This document shows, in pieces, positions 36,012 through 45,148 of a DNA stretch of 64,000 nucleotides. Numbering within the stretch: position 1 is the stretch's first letter; each line of letters opens with the position of its first letter. Source of the DNA: Vibrio marinisediminis (GTDB taxonomy: Bacteria > Pseudomonadota > Gammaproteobacteria > Enterobacterales > Vibrionaceae); NCBI RefSeq assembly GCF_014050145.1, contig NZ_JACFYF010000011.1:58120-122119 (forward strand). The letters run 5' to 3'. A program made the position numbers and the translations under genes. Below the pieces are notes generated by a model, which was not told the origin of the DNA, did not search any database, and was given only the letters and a program-made list of their open reading frames with translations.

Positions 36012-36545
36012 ATGATTACGATTGAACCTTGGGTTGCTTCACCGGATGCCGAAGCCAACTTAAGTAAAGAATTGATTTTTCGTGAACCCAAAGTTACCGA
36101 TGGCGACAGTATTTTCAGTTTGATTGCGGCATGCCCGCCACTGGATCTCAACTCATCGTATTGTAACTTTCTTCAGGCAACACACTTTAGCGCAACGTGC
36201 GTATTGGTAGAACATAACGGCAAGGTTGGTGGTTTTATTTCAGCCTATAGAAAACCCGATGAAGATGATGTTCTATTTGTATGGCAGGTTGCCGTATCTC
36301 CACATTGCCGAGGTCAAGGCCTTGCATACCGCATGCTAAATGCTCTGTTAGACAGGGACCATTTGCAGAATATTAAAGCGATAGAAACCACCATTACTAA
36401 GTCAAATAAAGCGTCATGGGCGCTATTTGAAAAATTCGATGCGACCAGAGGAAATCAAGGCGACGTTGATGTTTTTTTAGACCAACACGCGCATTTCAAT
36501 GGTAAGCACGATACTGAATATCTCTATCGTATCCCCACCAAATAA
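36012..36545 (+). CDS. ectA: L-2,4-diaminobutyrate N-acetyltransferase
   Basis: First committed acetylation of ectoine synthesis: acetyl-CoA plus diaminobutyrate gives N-gamma-acetyl-diaminobutyrate. The 177-residue GNAT enzyme has LIFREPKVTDGDSIFSLI, the EctA start, and the acetyl-CoA loop QVAVSPHCRGQGLAYRML. The ATG at 36012 is chosen because AAGGAAAG lies 9-16 bases upstream and the MITIEPWV start is normal; a frame extending 17 codons further upstream is unsupported. First gene of ectABC-ask; ectB begins 34 bases later. Confidence 0.95.
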   Translation: MITIEPWVASPDAEANLSKELIFREPKVTDGDSIFSLIAACPPLDLNSSYCNFLQATHFSATCVLVEHNGKVGGFISAYRKPDEDDVLFVWQVAVSPHCRGQGLAYRMLNALLDRDHLQNIKAIETTITKSNKASWALFEKFDATRGNQGDVDVFLDQHAHFNGKHDTEYLYRIPTK

Positions 36546-36579
36546 CCTCCAAATCAAATAGGAAATATACGGTCTTATT

Positions 36580-37848
36580 ATGGACATTTTTAACAAGCAA
36601 GAATCTAAAGTTCGTTCGTACTCGAATAGTTTTCCAGTTGTGTTTCAAAAAGCAAAAGGTTGCTGGCTAGAAACTGATAATGGTGAGCGTTACTTGGATT
36701 TCCTTGCTGGAGCGGGTTCTTTAAATTACGGACACAATAACCCTGTATTGAAGCGAGCATTGCTTGAATATATCGAGATGGATGGCATTACCCATGGTCT
36801 TGATATGCATTCTGAAGCAAAAGCGACGTTTTTAAGCGCTTTGAATCAGTACATCCTTGAGCCACGAAAATTGAACTACAAAGTACAATTTACTGGACCT
36901 ACAGGCACGAATGCGGTTGAAGCTGCGCTTAAATTAGCGAGAAAGGTCAAGGGTCGAAGCAGCGTTGTCGCCTTTACCAATGGTTTTCATGGTTGTACCG
37001 CAGGGGCACTTGCCGCGACAGGTAACCAGCATCATCGTCAGGGTGCTCCTGATGGAACGTTAAGTGGTATCACGCGTCTTCCTTTTGAGGGGTATGCTGG
37101 CGTTGATGGCTTGGCTCTGTTTGAAACCATGCTAGATGACAACTCTGCGGGAATGGACAAACCCGCTGCTGTTTTGCTGGAAACGGTACAGGGTGAAGGT
37201 GGGTTAAACGTTGCTTCTAATCAATGGTTACAGCGTCTAAGTAAGATTTGTAAAGCTCACGATATTCTACTGATAGTGGATGATATACAAGCGGGTTGTG
37301 GACGTACTGGCACCTTCTTCAGTTTCGAACCGTCAGGCATCACGCCTGACATCGTAACCCTCTCAAAATCTATTGGTGGATACGGATTACCAATGGCAGT
37401 GGTTTTACTTAAACCAGAACTCGATATTTGGAAGCCTGGCGAGCATAACGGCACGTTTCGTGGTAACAACCATGCCTTTATTACAGCCGCAACAGCATTG
37501 AAAATATATTGGTCTAACAATGATTTCGAGCAACATATTCAAAATAGCTCGGACAAGGTAGCCAACGTAATTGATAAGTGCGTGAGTCGTTTTCCCCAAC
37601 TATTTGTCAAGCTGAAAGGGCGAGGCATGATGATTGGTATTGAGTGCCAAAATGGTGCGCTAGCGGGTGATATCGCGAAGGCGTGTTTTGCCAACGGTAT
37701 GATTATTGAGACGGCAGGACCTAATGATGAGGTGGTTAAGTTCTTCTGTCCGCTCACCATCACAGAATCTGAGCTGGAGCAAGGATTAACGATATTTGAA
37801 CAAGCTGTAGAAAAAATTGCAGAAAAACACTTCAAAAAAGCATCTTAG
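36580..37848 (+). CDS. ectB: Diaminobutyrate-2-oxoglutarate transaminase
   Basis: PLP enzyme that converts aspartate semialdehyde to L-2,4-diaminobutyrate with glutamate as amino donor. The 422 residues form a class III aminotransferase: [16 protein letters not shown] near residue 107, then [15 protein letters not shown] with the cofactor-binding Asp, and [12 protein letters not shown], in which Lys263 should bind PLP. It is 34 bases after ectA and 14 before ectC. The ribosome site is weak, which suggests coupling to ectA translation. Confidence 0.97.
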   Translation: MDIFNKQESKVRSYSNSFPVVFQKAKGCWLETDNGERYLDFLAGAGSLNYGHNNPVLKRALLEYIEMDGITHGLDMHSEAKATFLSALNQYILEPRKLNYKVQFTGPTGTNAVEAALKLARKVKGRSSVVAFTNGFHGCTAGALAATGNQHHRQGAPDGTLSGITRLPFEGYAGVDGLALFETMLDDNSAGMDKPAAVLLETVQGEGGLNVASNQWLQRLSKICKAHDILLIVDDIQAGCGRTGTFFSFEPSGITPDIVTLSKSIGGYGLPMAVVLLKPELDIWKPGEHNGTFRGNNHAFITAATALKIYWSNNDFEQHIQNSSDKVANVIDKCVSRFPQLFVKLKGRGMMIGIECQNGALAGDIAKACFANGMIIETAGPNDEVVKFFCPLTITESELEQGLTIFEQAVEKIAEKHFKKAS

Positions 37849-37862
37849 GACAAGGAAGTAGC

Positions 37863-38249
37863 ATGATTGTTAGAACGTTGGAAGAGTGTCGTAATAGTGA
37901 ACGACGTGTAGCATCTGAAACGTGGGAAAGCGTTCGCATGTTGTTGAAAGACGACAATATGGGTTTTTCTTTCCACATCACTACGATTTTCGAGAATACC
38001 GAAACGCATATCCATTACCAAAATCATTTGGAATCAGTTTATTGCATGAGTGGTACTGGCGAGATTGAAGTGATTGGTGGTAAAACCTATCAAATTGAAC
38101 CTGGCACGCTGTATATCCTTGATAAGCACGATGAGCATTATCTACGCGCTTACAAAGATACGCCAATGGTAATGGCGTGTGTATTTAACCCTCCGATTAC
38201 TGGCGCTGAAATCCATGATGAGAACGGCGTTTACCCGCTTGTTGATTAA
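37863..38249 (+). CDS. ectC: L-ectoine synthase
   Basis: Cyclises N-gamma-acetyl-diaminobutyrate to ectoine. The 128-residue cupin has the iron-binding region [20 protein letters not shown] and the second cupin motif [20 protein letters not shown] precedes the ATG. 77 bases separate it from the aspartokinase gene. The usual hydroxylase EctD is not present here, so the product should be ectoine, not hydroxyectoine. Confidence 0.97.
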   Translation: MIVRTLEECRNSERRVASETWESVRMLLKDDNMGFSFHITTIFENTETHIHYQNHLESVYCMSGTGEIEVIGGKTYQIEPGTLYILDKHDEHYLRAYKDTPMVMACVFNPPITGAEIHDENGVYPLVD

Positions 38250-38326
38250 TCATGCTTAGGTGGGGCGCTTGTCCCGCCTTCTTCTGCGCTCAGCTACCAG
38301 CAACTCATTTCGACCAAGGAATTTCC

Positions 38327-39760
38327 ATGACTTATACCGTAGAAAAAATCGGCGGTACTTCTATGTCTGCATTTGATGCAGTGCTAGACAACATCATCCT
38401 TCGACCTAAACAGCCTTATAATCGCGTTTTCGTAGTATCCGCTTATGGCGGTATGACCGATGTGTTACTTGAAAATAAGAAAACCAATAAGCCAGGTGTG
38501 TATCAGCTCATTGCGAAGCGCGATGACACATGGGGTGAGGCATTGGCGCAAGTTGAAAGGCAGATGTTATTAGTCAATGAGAATATTTTTGCTGATCCGA
38601 TGAACCGTATGCGCGCTGATAAGTACATTCGCTCTCGTATTGCAGAAGCAAAGAATTGCATTAGCAATATATTAGATACGTGCCGTTATGGGCAGTTCTC
38701 CCTGCGTCATTACTTGCCACAGATCAGAGAGTTTTTGTCTTCCATCGGTGAAGTTCACAGTGCTTACAACACGGCGTTAAAGCTTAAAACGATGGGCATT
38801 AATTCTAGGTTTGTTGACCTCTCTGGTTGGGACTCAAAACAGCCATTGTCATTGGATGAAACCATTGAACAAGCGTTCGTTGATATTAATGTTGCTCAAG
38901 AGCTGCCAATTGTGACGGGTTACGCCTATACCAAAGATGGATTAATGAAAACCTATGATAGAGGCTATAGCGAAATGACCTTCAGCCGAATTGCCTCTAT
39001 TACGAAAGCAGATTTGGCGGTTATTCATAAAGAGTACCACTTAAGCTCTGCGGACCCTCGAATTGTGGGAACAGATGAAGTATTGCCAATTGGGCGTACT
39101 AATTACGATGTTGCGGATCAACTAGCCAGTTTAGGTATGGAGGCGATTCATCCCAATGCGGCGGCAGGTCTAAGACAAAGTGGTATTGAGCTGCAGATCA
39201 AAAATACCTTCGAGCCAGAACATCAAGGTACACTTATCTCATCAGATTACAGCCCAGAAACCGATAAGATTGAGATAATTGCAGGCAAAGAGAAGGTATT
39301 TGCGTTGCATTTGTTTGACCAAACCATGGTAGGACAAGTAGATAATGTCAGCTACGACCTAATGCAAATTATCGCTGAAGCTCGAGTTAATCTGATCGGT
39401 AAGGAGATGAACGCCAACTCGATTACCTATTATCTAGGCGGTAGTGAAGATGCACTGAATAAAGTCTTGTATCGCGCCGAGAAACGTTACCCTAATGCTT
39501 CTATTAAAGGAAGAATGGTAGCATTGATTTCGGTCATCGGGTCGCAGATCGATACAAATAAAACCCTAACCAAAGGGGTACTATCTTTAATGGAAGATGA
39601 AGTAACGCCAATTGCGGTCCATTCATCGATGCGCAATGTGAATGTCCAATTTGTGGTGACGGACGGTGAGTATCAACAGTCTATCCGAGCTTTGCATAAA
39701 GTTTTTTGCAAACAAACAGTTAAAAAAGACAGTGATTTAGTGGTTAAAAAAGTCTGTTAG
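38327..39760 (+). CDS. ask: Aspartokinase of the ectoine cluster
   Basis: Phosphorylates aspartate to feed the aspartate semialdehyde needed by EctB. The 477 residues match the ectoine-specific branch: the start VEKIGGTSMSAFDAV, the kinase core (FSRIASITKADLAVI-like region and HPNAAAGLRQSG), and C-terminal ACT regions. A dedicated Ask_ect usually escapes the feedback that limits the housekeeping enzyme (family knowledge). The ATG at 38327 follows AAGGAA; a longer frame from 38252 runs through the intergenic gap and is rejected. A terminator follows. Confidence 0.94.
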   Translation: MTYTVEKIGGTSMSAFDAVLDNIILRPKQPYNRVFVVSAYGGMTDVLLENKKTNKPGVYQLIAKRDDTWGEALAQVERQMLLVNENIFADPMNRMRADKYIRSRIAEAKNCISNILDTCRYGQFSLRHYLPQIREFLSSIGEVHSAYNTALKLKTMGINSRFVDLSGWDSKQPLSLDETIEQAFVDINVAQELPIVTGYAYTKDGLMKTYDRGYSEMTFSRIASITKADLAVIHKEYHLSSADPRIVGTDEVLPIGRTNYDVADQLASLGMEAIHPNAAAGLRQSGIELQIKNTFEPEHQGTLISSDYSPETDKIEIIAGKEKVFALHLFDQTMVGQVDNVSYDLMQIIAEARVNLIGKEMNANSITYYLGGSEDALNKVLYRAEKRYPNASIKGRMVALISVIGSQIDTNKTLTKGVLSLMEDEVTPIAVHSSMRNVNVQFVVTDGEYQQSIRALHKVFCKQTVKKDSDLVVKKVC

Positions 39761-39791
39761 CTGAAATCGTTAAAGCGCGCTAAATATATTG

Positions 39792-39826
39792 AAGACAGGT
39801 GCCTATGATGGTGCCTGTCTTTTTTT
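39792..39826 (+). terminator. Intrinsic terminator of the ect operon
   Basis: AAGACAGGTGCC and GGTGCCTGTCTT pair (two wobbles in the middle) around TATGAT, followed by seven T. Confidence 0.88.
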
Positions 39827-40120
39827 GCAAAACTTCGAAGATTCACTGTACTGATTATTATCGAAAATTGGTGCACTTTTGGTGTACTTAAAGGCGCAGT
39901 AATATTGATATATTTTGCTGTGAATTATTAACGTAAGAAAATTGTTATGCAGATTAATATTGCGTCAGATTAATTAACTTAATTTATACGCTTCTGTTTA
40001 AATTATGCCCACCATATGCGTCAGTAGTGAATTTATAGTCTAAAACTAACTATTATATTGACTTTTTATGCTGTGTTTTGCGATATTCCACGCATCTTAA
40101 TTCTTAGTGTTAAAATGGTT
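39827..40120. other. Intergenic region before the YfcC-family permease
   Basis: About 290 AT-rich bases. No recognisable gene or structured RNA. It should hold the permease promoter. Confidence 0.4.
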
Positions 40121-41653
40121 ATGTCTCATACACATGCACAGCCAACGGATGCGGCTGTAACGAAGAAATCTTGGCAAATGCCAGATACCCTGATCCTAAT
40201 ATTTATTGTTGGTATCTTTGCTGCGATTCTAACTTACTTAATCCCTGCAGGTTCTTTTGATAGCCAGCAGGTGACATACATGGTCGATGGTGCTGAAAAG
40301 ACACGTACGGTTATTGACCCTAATTCATTTGCTTATGCAACCGATGACAAAGGCGAGCTCGTTTACAATACTGTTAGTCTGTTTGCGTCAGGCGGCGGCA
40401 TTGGACTGATGAACTTCCCGTTTGAAGGTCTTGTTTCTGGTTCTAAATGGGGCAGTGCGATCGGCGTAATTATGTTTATGCTTGTGATTGGTGGTGCGTT
40501 CGGCGTCGTTATGCGCACGGGCACTATCGATAACGGTATTTTACGTTTGATCGATAAAACAAAAGGCAATGAATCGTTATTCATTCCGGTATTGTTCTTA
40601 CTGTTTTCACTCGGTGGTGCTGTATTTGGTATGGGTGAAGAAGCGGTAGCCTTTGCAATAATCATCGCACCACTTATGGTTCGACTTGGCTACGACGGTA
40701 TCACAACGGTAATGGTGACTTACATTGCAACCCAGATTGGTTTTGCAACGTCTTGGATGAACCCATTCTCAGTCGCGATTGCTCAAGGTATTGCCGGTGT
40801 TCCAGTCCTTTCTGGTATGACTGTGCGTATGTGCCTATGGGCGGGATTCACTCTGCTTGGTATCGGCTTTACTATGGCGTACGCTGCTCGAATCAAAGCA
40901 AACCCAGAATTGTCTTACAGCCGCCGTACTGACGCGCATTTCCGCTCACAAGAGCTGTCTGAAACAGCATCTCGTTGGAATCTAGGTGATACGTTAGTTA
41001 TTTTGACGGTTATTGCTTCAACAGCGTGGGTTGTTTGGGGTGTAGTTGCACACGCTTGGTACATTCCAGAAATTGCATCACAGTTCTTCACAATGGGCTT
41101 TGTGGTAGCAATTATCGGTACACTTTTCCGATTAAATGGCATGACGCTAAATGATGCGGCTGGCGCATTCAAAGAAGGTGCGAGTATTATGCTAGCACCA
41201 GCATTGTTGGTCGGTTGTGCGAAAGGCGTACTACTACTGCTTGGTGGCGGTTCTTCAGAAGAGCCTAGTGTACTTAACTCGATCCTTAACGGTGCCGGTG
41301 GTATGTTGAGTGGTCTACCTGCAGTGGCTTCTGCTTGGTTAATGTACGTGTTCCAATCGGTATTCAACTTCTTCGTGACATCAGGTTCAGGTCAAGCAGC
41401 GCTTACTATGCCGCTACTATCACCATTGTCTGATATTGCAGGTGTGACCCGTCAAGTTGCCGTGTTAGCATTCCAGCTTGGTGATGGTTTTACTAACGTA
41501 ATCGTACCTACTTCAGCACCATTGATGGCGACACTGGGTGTGTGCCGTATCGATTGGGGTGATTGGGCGAAATTCTGCTGGCGCTTCATGTTGGTGTTGT
41601 TCGCGATTTCAAGTGTTGTGGTGATTGTTGCTCAGTTGATGGGCTTCTCATAA
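40121..41653 (+). CDS. yfcC: YfcC-family inner-membrane transporter
   Basis: A polytopic transporter of about 510 residues and 12-13 hydrophobic segments, of the YfcC/DcuC/ArsB-related group. Marks are KSWQMPDTLILIFIVG near the N-terminus, then VIGGAFGVVMRTGTIDNGI and GMGEEAVAFAIIIAPLMV. The end VTSGSGQAALTMPLLSPLSD is a hallmark of this family. The substrate is uncertain; C4-dicarboxylates, short fatty acids or amino-acid derivatives have been suggested for relatives. The start is ambiguous: ATG at 40121 or 40115, neither with a good ribosome site; a TTG at 40058 is unlikely. It is followed by a terminator and then a deacylase gene. Confidence 0.85.
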   Translation: MSHTHAQPTDAAVTKKSWQMPDTLILIFIVGIFAAILTYLIPAGSFDSQQVTYMVDGAEKTRTVIDPNSFAYATDDKGELVYNTVSLFASGGGIGLMNFPFEGLVSGSKWGSAIGVIMFMLVIGGAFGVVMRTGTIDNGILRLIDKTKGNESLFIPVLFLLFSLGGAVFGMGEEAVAFAIIIAPLMVRLGYDGITTVMVTYIATQIGFATSWMNPFSVAIAQGIAGVPVLSGMTVRMCLWAGFTLLGIGFTMAYAARIKANPELSYSRRTDAHFRSQELSETASRWNLGDTLVILTVIASTAWVVWGVVAHAWYIPEIASQFFTMGFVVAIIGTLFRLNGMTLNDAAGAFKEGASIMLAPALLVGCAKGVLLLLGGGSSEEPSVLNSILNGAGGMLSGLPAVASAWLMYVFQSVFNFFVTSGSGQAALTMPLLSPLSDIAGVTRQVAVLAFQLGDGFTNVIVPTSAPLMATLGVCRIDWGDWAKFCWRFMLVLFAISSVVVIVAQLMGFS

Positions 41654-41674
41654 CCGACAAGCGTTATTGAAACG

Positions 41675-41706
41675 ATGGCGAGAGTAAAATCTCGCCATTT
41701 TTTATT
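41675..41706 (+). terminator. Intrinsic terminator after the YfcC-family gene
   Basis: ATGGCGAGA pairs with TCTCGCCAT around GTAAAA, followed by TTTTTTATT. It lies before the deacylase gene. Confidence 0.9.
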
Positions 41707-41762
41707 GCTCTCTATTTTACTTTCCATTGGGATTGCTCAACTGTTCTGGAGAAACCATTTAT

Positions 41763-42758
41763 ATGGCGACACAATTCTTAGATGACGTACTTCAAGGTCA
41801 CCGTGTTATCCAATCATTGGATGTAGCGGACTTACCTGCGGGCGAACATAAATTTATGTTCCAAATCGCAACAAATGCAATTTCGCAGTGGCAGCATTTG
41901 CCTGTACTCGTATTTAAAGGCGTGAAACCGGGTAAAAAAATCATCATCACGGCTGGTGTTCATGGTGATGAATACAATGGGGTGCTTGCGGCACAAAAAA
42001 CGGCACGTGAGTTGGTCAACAAAGAGTTGGCGGGAACAGTGACGATTGTTCCTATGATCAATTTAACCGGTATGCTTAATCATAGCCGAGACTTTTTCTC
42101 TGCTGACCCTGACGCTTCGCCATGCAATTTGAATCGTTTTTTCCCGGGGGATGCAAATGGCAATGAAGCAAATCGATTTATTCATACTCTTTGGAATGGT
42201 TTGCTAAAAGCGAATGCAGATTTAGCGATTGATCTTCATACACAAACATCTGGTACGGTTTACCCATTGTATGTGTTTGCAGATTTTCGTTTAGAGCAAG
42301 CGCTTGAGATGGCGCGTTTGGTAAACCCAGATGCTATTTTGAATGATCCAGGTGATGCCGGTGTTCTTGAGACGGTATGGAACAGTCATAGTATTCCAAG
42401 CATTACGATTGAAGTTGGAATGGGGCGCTATACCGAGCAAAACCTGATTGACCGTACTGTGGTCGGCATCTTGAATATTTTAAAACGACATCAAGTATTG
42501 ACTGGTGATGTCGATGCGATTGAGCCTTGCTTAGAAGGGCAGGACATCGTCAGCATTCGTGCTGAAATCGGTGGTTTTGTCATTCCGCAAGTTGCAATGA
42601 TGGATAAAGTTGAAAAGCAACAACTTGTCGCGATTCAATACGACAGTTTTGGTGATGAGTTAATGCGTTACTATGCACCAGTTGCAGGCACAGTACTGAG
42701 CCACAATATTGAATCAATTCGCGCACCAGGCTCGTTGGTTGTACGTCTGATCAACTAA
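41763..42758 (+). CDS. AstE/AspA-family metallo-deacylase
   Basis: A 331-residue zinc carboxypeptidase-fold hydrolase of the succinylglutamate desuccinylase/aspartoacylase family. Zinc ligands are in AGVHGDEYNG (His, Glu) and the later DLHTQTSG (His), and the catalytic Glu in SITIEVGMG. Substrates of such enzymes are N-acylated amino acids. An N-acetyl-diaminobutyrate deacetylase like DoeB, which belongs to ectoine breakdown, is one possibility, but no other doe gene is visible. The ATG at 41763 is preceded by GGAGAAA; an ORF extended 12 codons upstream runs into the terminator region. The substrate may be one imported by the neighbouring permease. Confidence 0.85.
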   Translation: MATQFLDDVLQGHRVIQSLDVADLPAGEHKFMFQIATNAISQWQHLPVLVFKGVKPGKKIIITAGVHGDEYNGVLAAQKTARELVNKELAGTVTIVPMINLTGMLNHSRDFFSADPDASPCNLNRFFPGDANGNEANRFIHTLWNGLLKANADLAIDLHTQTSGTVYPLYVFADFRLEQALEMARLVNPDAILNDPGDAGVLETVWNSHSIPSITIEVGMGRYTEQNLIDRTVVGILNILKRHQVLTGDVDAIEPCLEGQDIVSIRAEIGGFVIPQVAMMDKVEKQQLVAIQYDSFGDELMRYYAPVAGTVLSHNIESIRAPGSLVVRLIN

Positions 42759-42793
42759 CCATTCCTAAAATGAAGTGTTCAATATTAAATGGT

Positions 42794-42826
42794 AAAGGTC
42801 TAAGCATGCTTAGACCTTTATTTTTT
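42794..42826 (+). terminator. Intrinsic terminator after the deacylase gene
   Basis: A perfect 26-base palindrome (AAAGGTCTAAGCA and its complement) followed by ATTTTTT. Confidence 0.92.
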
Positions 42827-42829
42827 GAG

Positions 42830-43600
42830 TTATTTGTCATCACTGAGTTTGACTTTGCTTAACTCTGATAGGCTTTCCACTAAGTTCATTGGCATAGGGA
42901 AGACAATCGTGGATGTTTTCTCATTGGCGATTTCGGTGAGTGTTTGCATGTAACGCAATTGAAGGGCGTTGGGTGCTTCATTGAGCATTTCTGCCGCTTC
43001 TTTTAGTTTACTTGATGCTTCTAACTCCCCAGTAGCGTGAATGACTTTCGCTCGGCGATTACGTTCTGCTTCTGCTTGTCTTGCGAGGGCGCGAACCATG
43101 CTTTCGTTCAGGTCAACATGCTTCACTTCGACGGTGGCGATTTTTATCCCCCAATCATCAGTTTGCTGGTCAAGTATCGCTTGCAGGTCTTTATTAAGTC
43201 TTTCTCGTTCTGCTAGCAACTCATCAAGCTCGTGCTGACCCAGTACTGATCGTAGTGTGGTTTGCGCCAGTTGACTGGTGGCGTCGTTGTAACTTTCTAT
43301 GTTGTTGATGGCCATTTGAGGGTCGACCACTCGAAAATAGACCACCGCATTGACGCGCACAGAAACATTGTCGCGGGTGATTAAGTCTTGTGTTGGTACA
43401 TCTAAAACGATGGTTCTAAGATCAACGCGAACCATTTGTTGAATAAAGGGAATCAAAATAATCAAACCCGGTCCTTTTACTTCTTGAAAGCGCCCAAGGA
43501 AAAAAACCACGCCGCGTTCATACTCGCGTAGTACTTTGAAAACTTGGGTCGCAAGAGCCAGTAATAGAACGACTACAACCGCAATAGTATAAAGCATCAT
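42830..43600 (-). CDS. SPFH/Band 7 membrane protein (slipin)
   Basis: A stomatin-like protein of 256 residues. One N-terminal transmembrane helix ([19 protein letters not shown]) is followed by an SPFH domain with [20 protein letters not shown] and the pattern [21 protein letters not shown] coiled-coil, Ala/Glu-rich stretch (about 170-205) makes oligomers in this family. AGGAGG precedes the start. It lies 9 bases after the nfeD-like gene; SPFH and NfeD proteins form membrane pairs that may organise lipid rafts or proteolysis. Confidence 0.92.
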   Translation of the reverse strand: MMLYTIAVVVVLLLALATQVFKVLREYERGVVFFLGRFQEVKGPGLIILIPFIQQMVRVDLRTIVLDVPTQDLITRDNVSVRVNAVVYFRVVDPQMAINNIESYNDATSQLAQTTLRSVLGQHELDELLAERERLNKDLQAILDQQTDDWGIKIATVEVKHVDLNESMVRALARQAEAERNRRAKVIHATGELEASSKLKEAAEMLNEAPNALQLRYMQTLTEIANEKTSTIVFPMPMNLVESLSELSKVKLSDDK

Positions 43601-43609
43601 AAGCGCCTC

Positions 43610-44986
43610 CTAGTCATTAGCGCGTTGTCGCTTAACCGTTAAAGTTAAGCCGTGAATTTGTATGACTTCCACCTTGTCTCCCGTATTGAGTGCTTCTTCG
43701 TTCTCACTGACGGCAGACCAAAGTGTGCCATTGAGCTGTACTCGTCCTTTCCCATGCATAAAATTGTCAGTGACAGTCGCTATTTTACCCAGCATGGTGG
43801 AGACGCCAGTAGTGACCCCTTTTTTGCGTATTCTTAGCAGCAATCCAATGGTTAAAATGATCAGCAGTGCGGAGGTCGCAGCGATACCAAAAATCAACGG
43901 CAGTGCAATTTGAAAGTTAGGTAAGTCACTGTCCATAAGAAAGATCGAACCTAAAATGAATGCCACAATGCCCCCAAGGCCTAATATGCCAAAGCTTGGG
44001 CTAAAGCCTTCTGCAACCATTAACCCGATTCCGAGCAATAACAATGCTAGACCTGCATAGTTAACAGGCATCATTTGTAGAGCGTACATGGCAAGAAGCA
44101 GACAGATGCCCCCCAATACGCCTGGCAAGCCGACGCCGGGGTTGTAGAACTCAAGTAATAGACCGTAAATACCGATCAACATTAAAATATAAGCGACGTT
44201 CGGGTTGGTGATGACGGCAAGCATCTCTGCACGCCAGTCAGGGTGCCGTTGTTCAAATATGGGGGTGTCGAATGTAAGAAGTTTTTGGCTATCGTTGAGC
44301 GATACGGTTTTGCCATTAATTAAACTCACCAGTTCTTCCGGCGAAGAGGCAATATAGTCAATAACATTCAGAGAGAGCGCTTCAGTAGAGTCAAGACTTG
44401 CCGCTTCGCTCACCGCTTTTTCTGCCCACTCAGCGTTTCGACCATGTAATTTGGCTAGCCCTTTTATATACGCTTTCGCATCGTTAATGACTTTTTTTTC
44501 CATCGCAGTTTTAGCAGGGACTTTGTCTGAATTTTCAGTTGAATCTTGCGAGGCGGTATCTTTATTATCGGAGTCCGTAGGCGCACTGTCGTTCGGTTTT
44601 GTTGGGCTTACACCTCCGAGTTGCACGGGCGTTGCCGCCCCTAAGTTGGTGGCTTCAGCCATTGCGGCTATATGACTTGCCAATAAAATGTAAGTACCAG
44701 CACTGGCAGCTCTTGCACCTGAAGGTCCTACCCAAGTAGCAACAGGGATATGAGATGTGGTGATGGCTCGAATGATGTCACGCATAGCGCTATCAAGCCC
44801 TCCGGGTGTGTCCGTTTTTAAAATGACAAGGCTTACCCCCGAGTTTTGGGCAAGTTCTATTTCACGGCTAATATAATCACTGGTTGCTGGACCTATCGCG
44901 CCTTTAAGCGGCACAATCCAAACTGTTTGAGCGCATACAAAGCTAGAAAACAGGAAAGAAAGACACAATATCCATAACTTTTTCAT
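43610..44986 (-). CDS. nfeD: NfeD-family membrane serine protease
   Basis: A 458-residue protein of the long NfeD type, partner of the slipin. It has a signal peptide (MKKLWILCLSFLFSSFVCA), then a periplasmic ClpP-like serine-protease domain with the nucleophile Ser95 in ARAASAGTYI. A Ser/Asp-rich insert (about 118-145) follows. Four or five transmembrane helices run from about 255 to 390, then a C-terminal OB-fold NfeD domain (about 400-455). The relatives cleave stomatin C-termini. AAGGAGG precedes the ATG. It is first in the two-gene operon. Confidence 0.93.
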   Translation of the reverse strand: MKKLWILCLSFLFSSFVCAQTVWIVPLKGAIGPATSDYISREIELAQNSGVSLVILKTDTPGGLDSAMRDIIRAITTSHIPVATWVGPSGARAASAGTYILLASHIAAMAEATNLGAATPVQLGGVSPTKPNDSAPTDSDNKDTASQDSTENSDKVPAKTAMEKKVINDAKAYIKGLAKLHGRNAEWAEKAVSEAASLDSTEALSLNVIDYIASSPEELVSLINGKTVSLNDSQKLLTFDTPIFEQRHPDWRAEMLAVITNPNVAYILMLIGIYGLLLEFYNPGVGLPGVLGGICLLLAMYALQMMPVNYAGLALLLLGIGLMVAEGFSPSFGILGLGGIVAFILGSIFLMDSDLPNFQIALPLIFGIAATSALLIILTIGLLLRIRKKGVTTGVSTMLGKIATVTDNFMHGKGRVQLNGTLWSAVSENEEALNTGDKVEVIQIHGLTLTVKRQRAND

Positions 44987-45090
44987 ACAGCCTCCTTATG
45001 GAGTGACTGACGCATAGTTAAACACTTTGTTTAAAGTATATACCTAGTTACTTTAACCGGCAGGCTTGTGAAGGATGGAGTTTGTCAGGC

Positions 45091-45134
45091 AAATAAAAAG
45101 CTACGCCGAAACACAGTGCTCGACATAGCTTTTG
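45091..45134 (-). terminator. Terminator of the CHASE4-GGDEF-EAL gene
   Basis: On the minus strand AAAAGCTATGTCG pairs with CGGCGTAGCTTTT (two wobbles) around a 12-base loop and is followed by TTTTATTT. Confidence 0.8.
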
Positions 45135-45148
45135 ATCAAAAAGTGATA

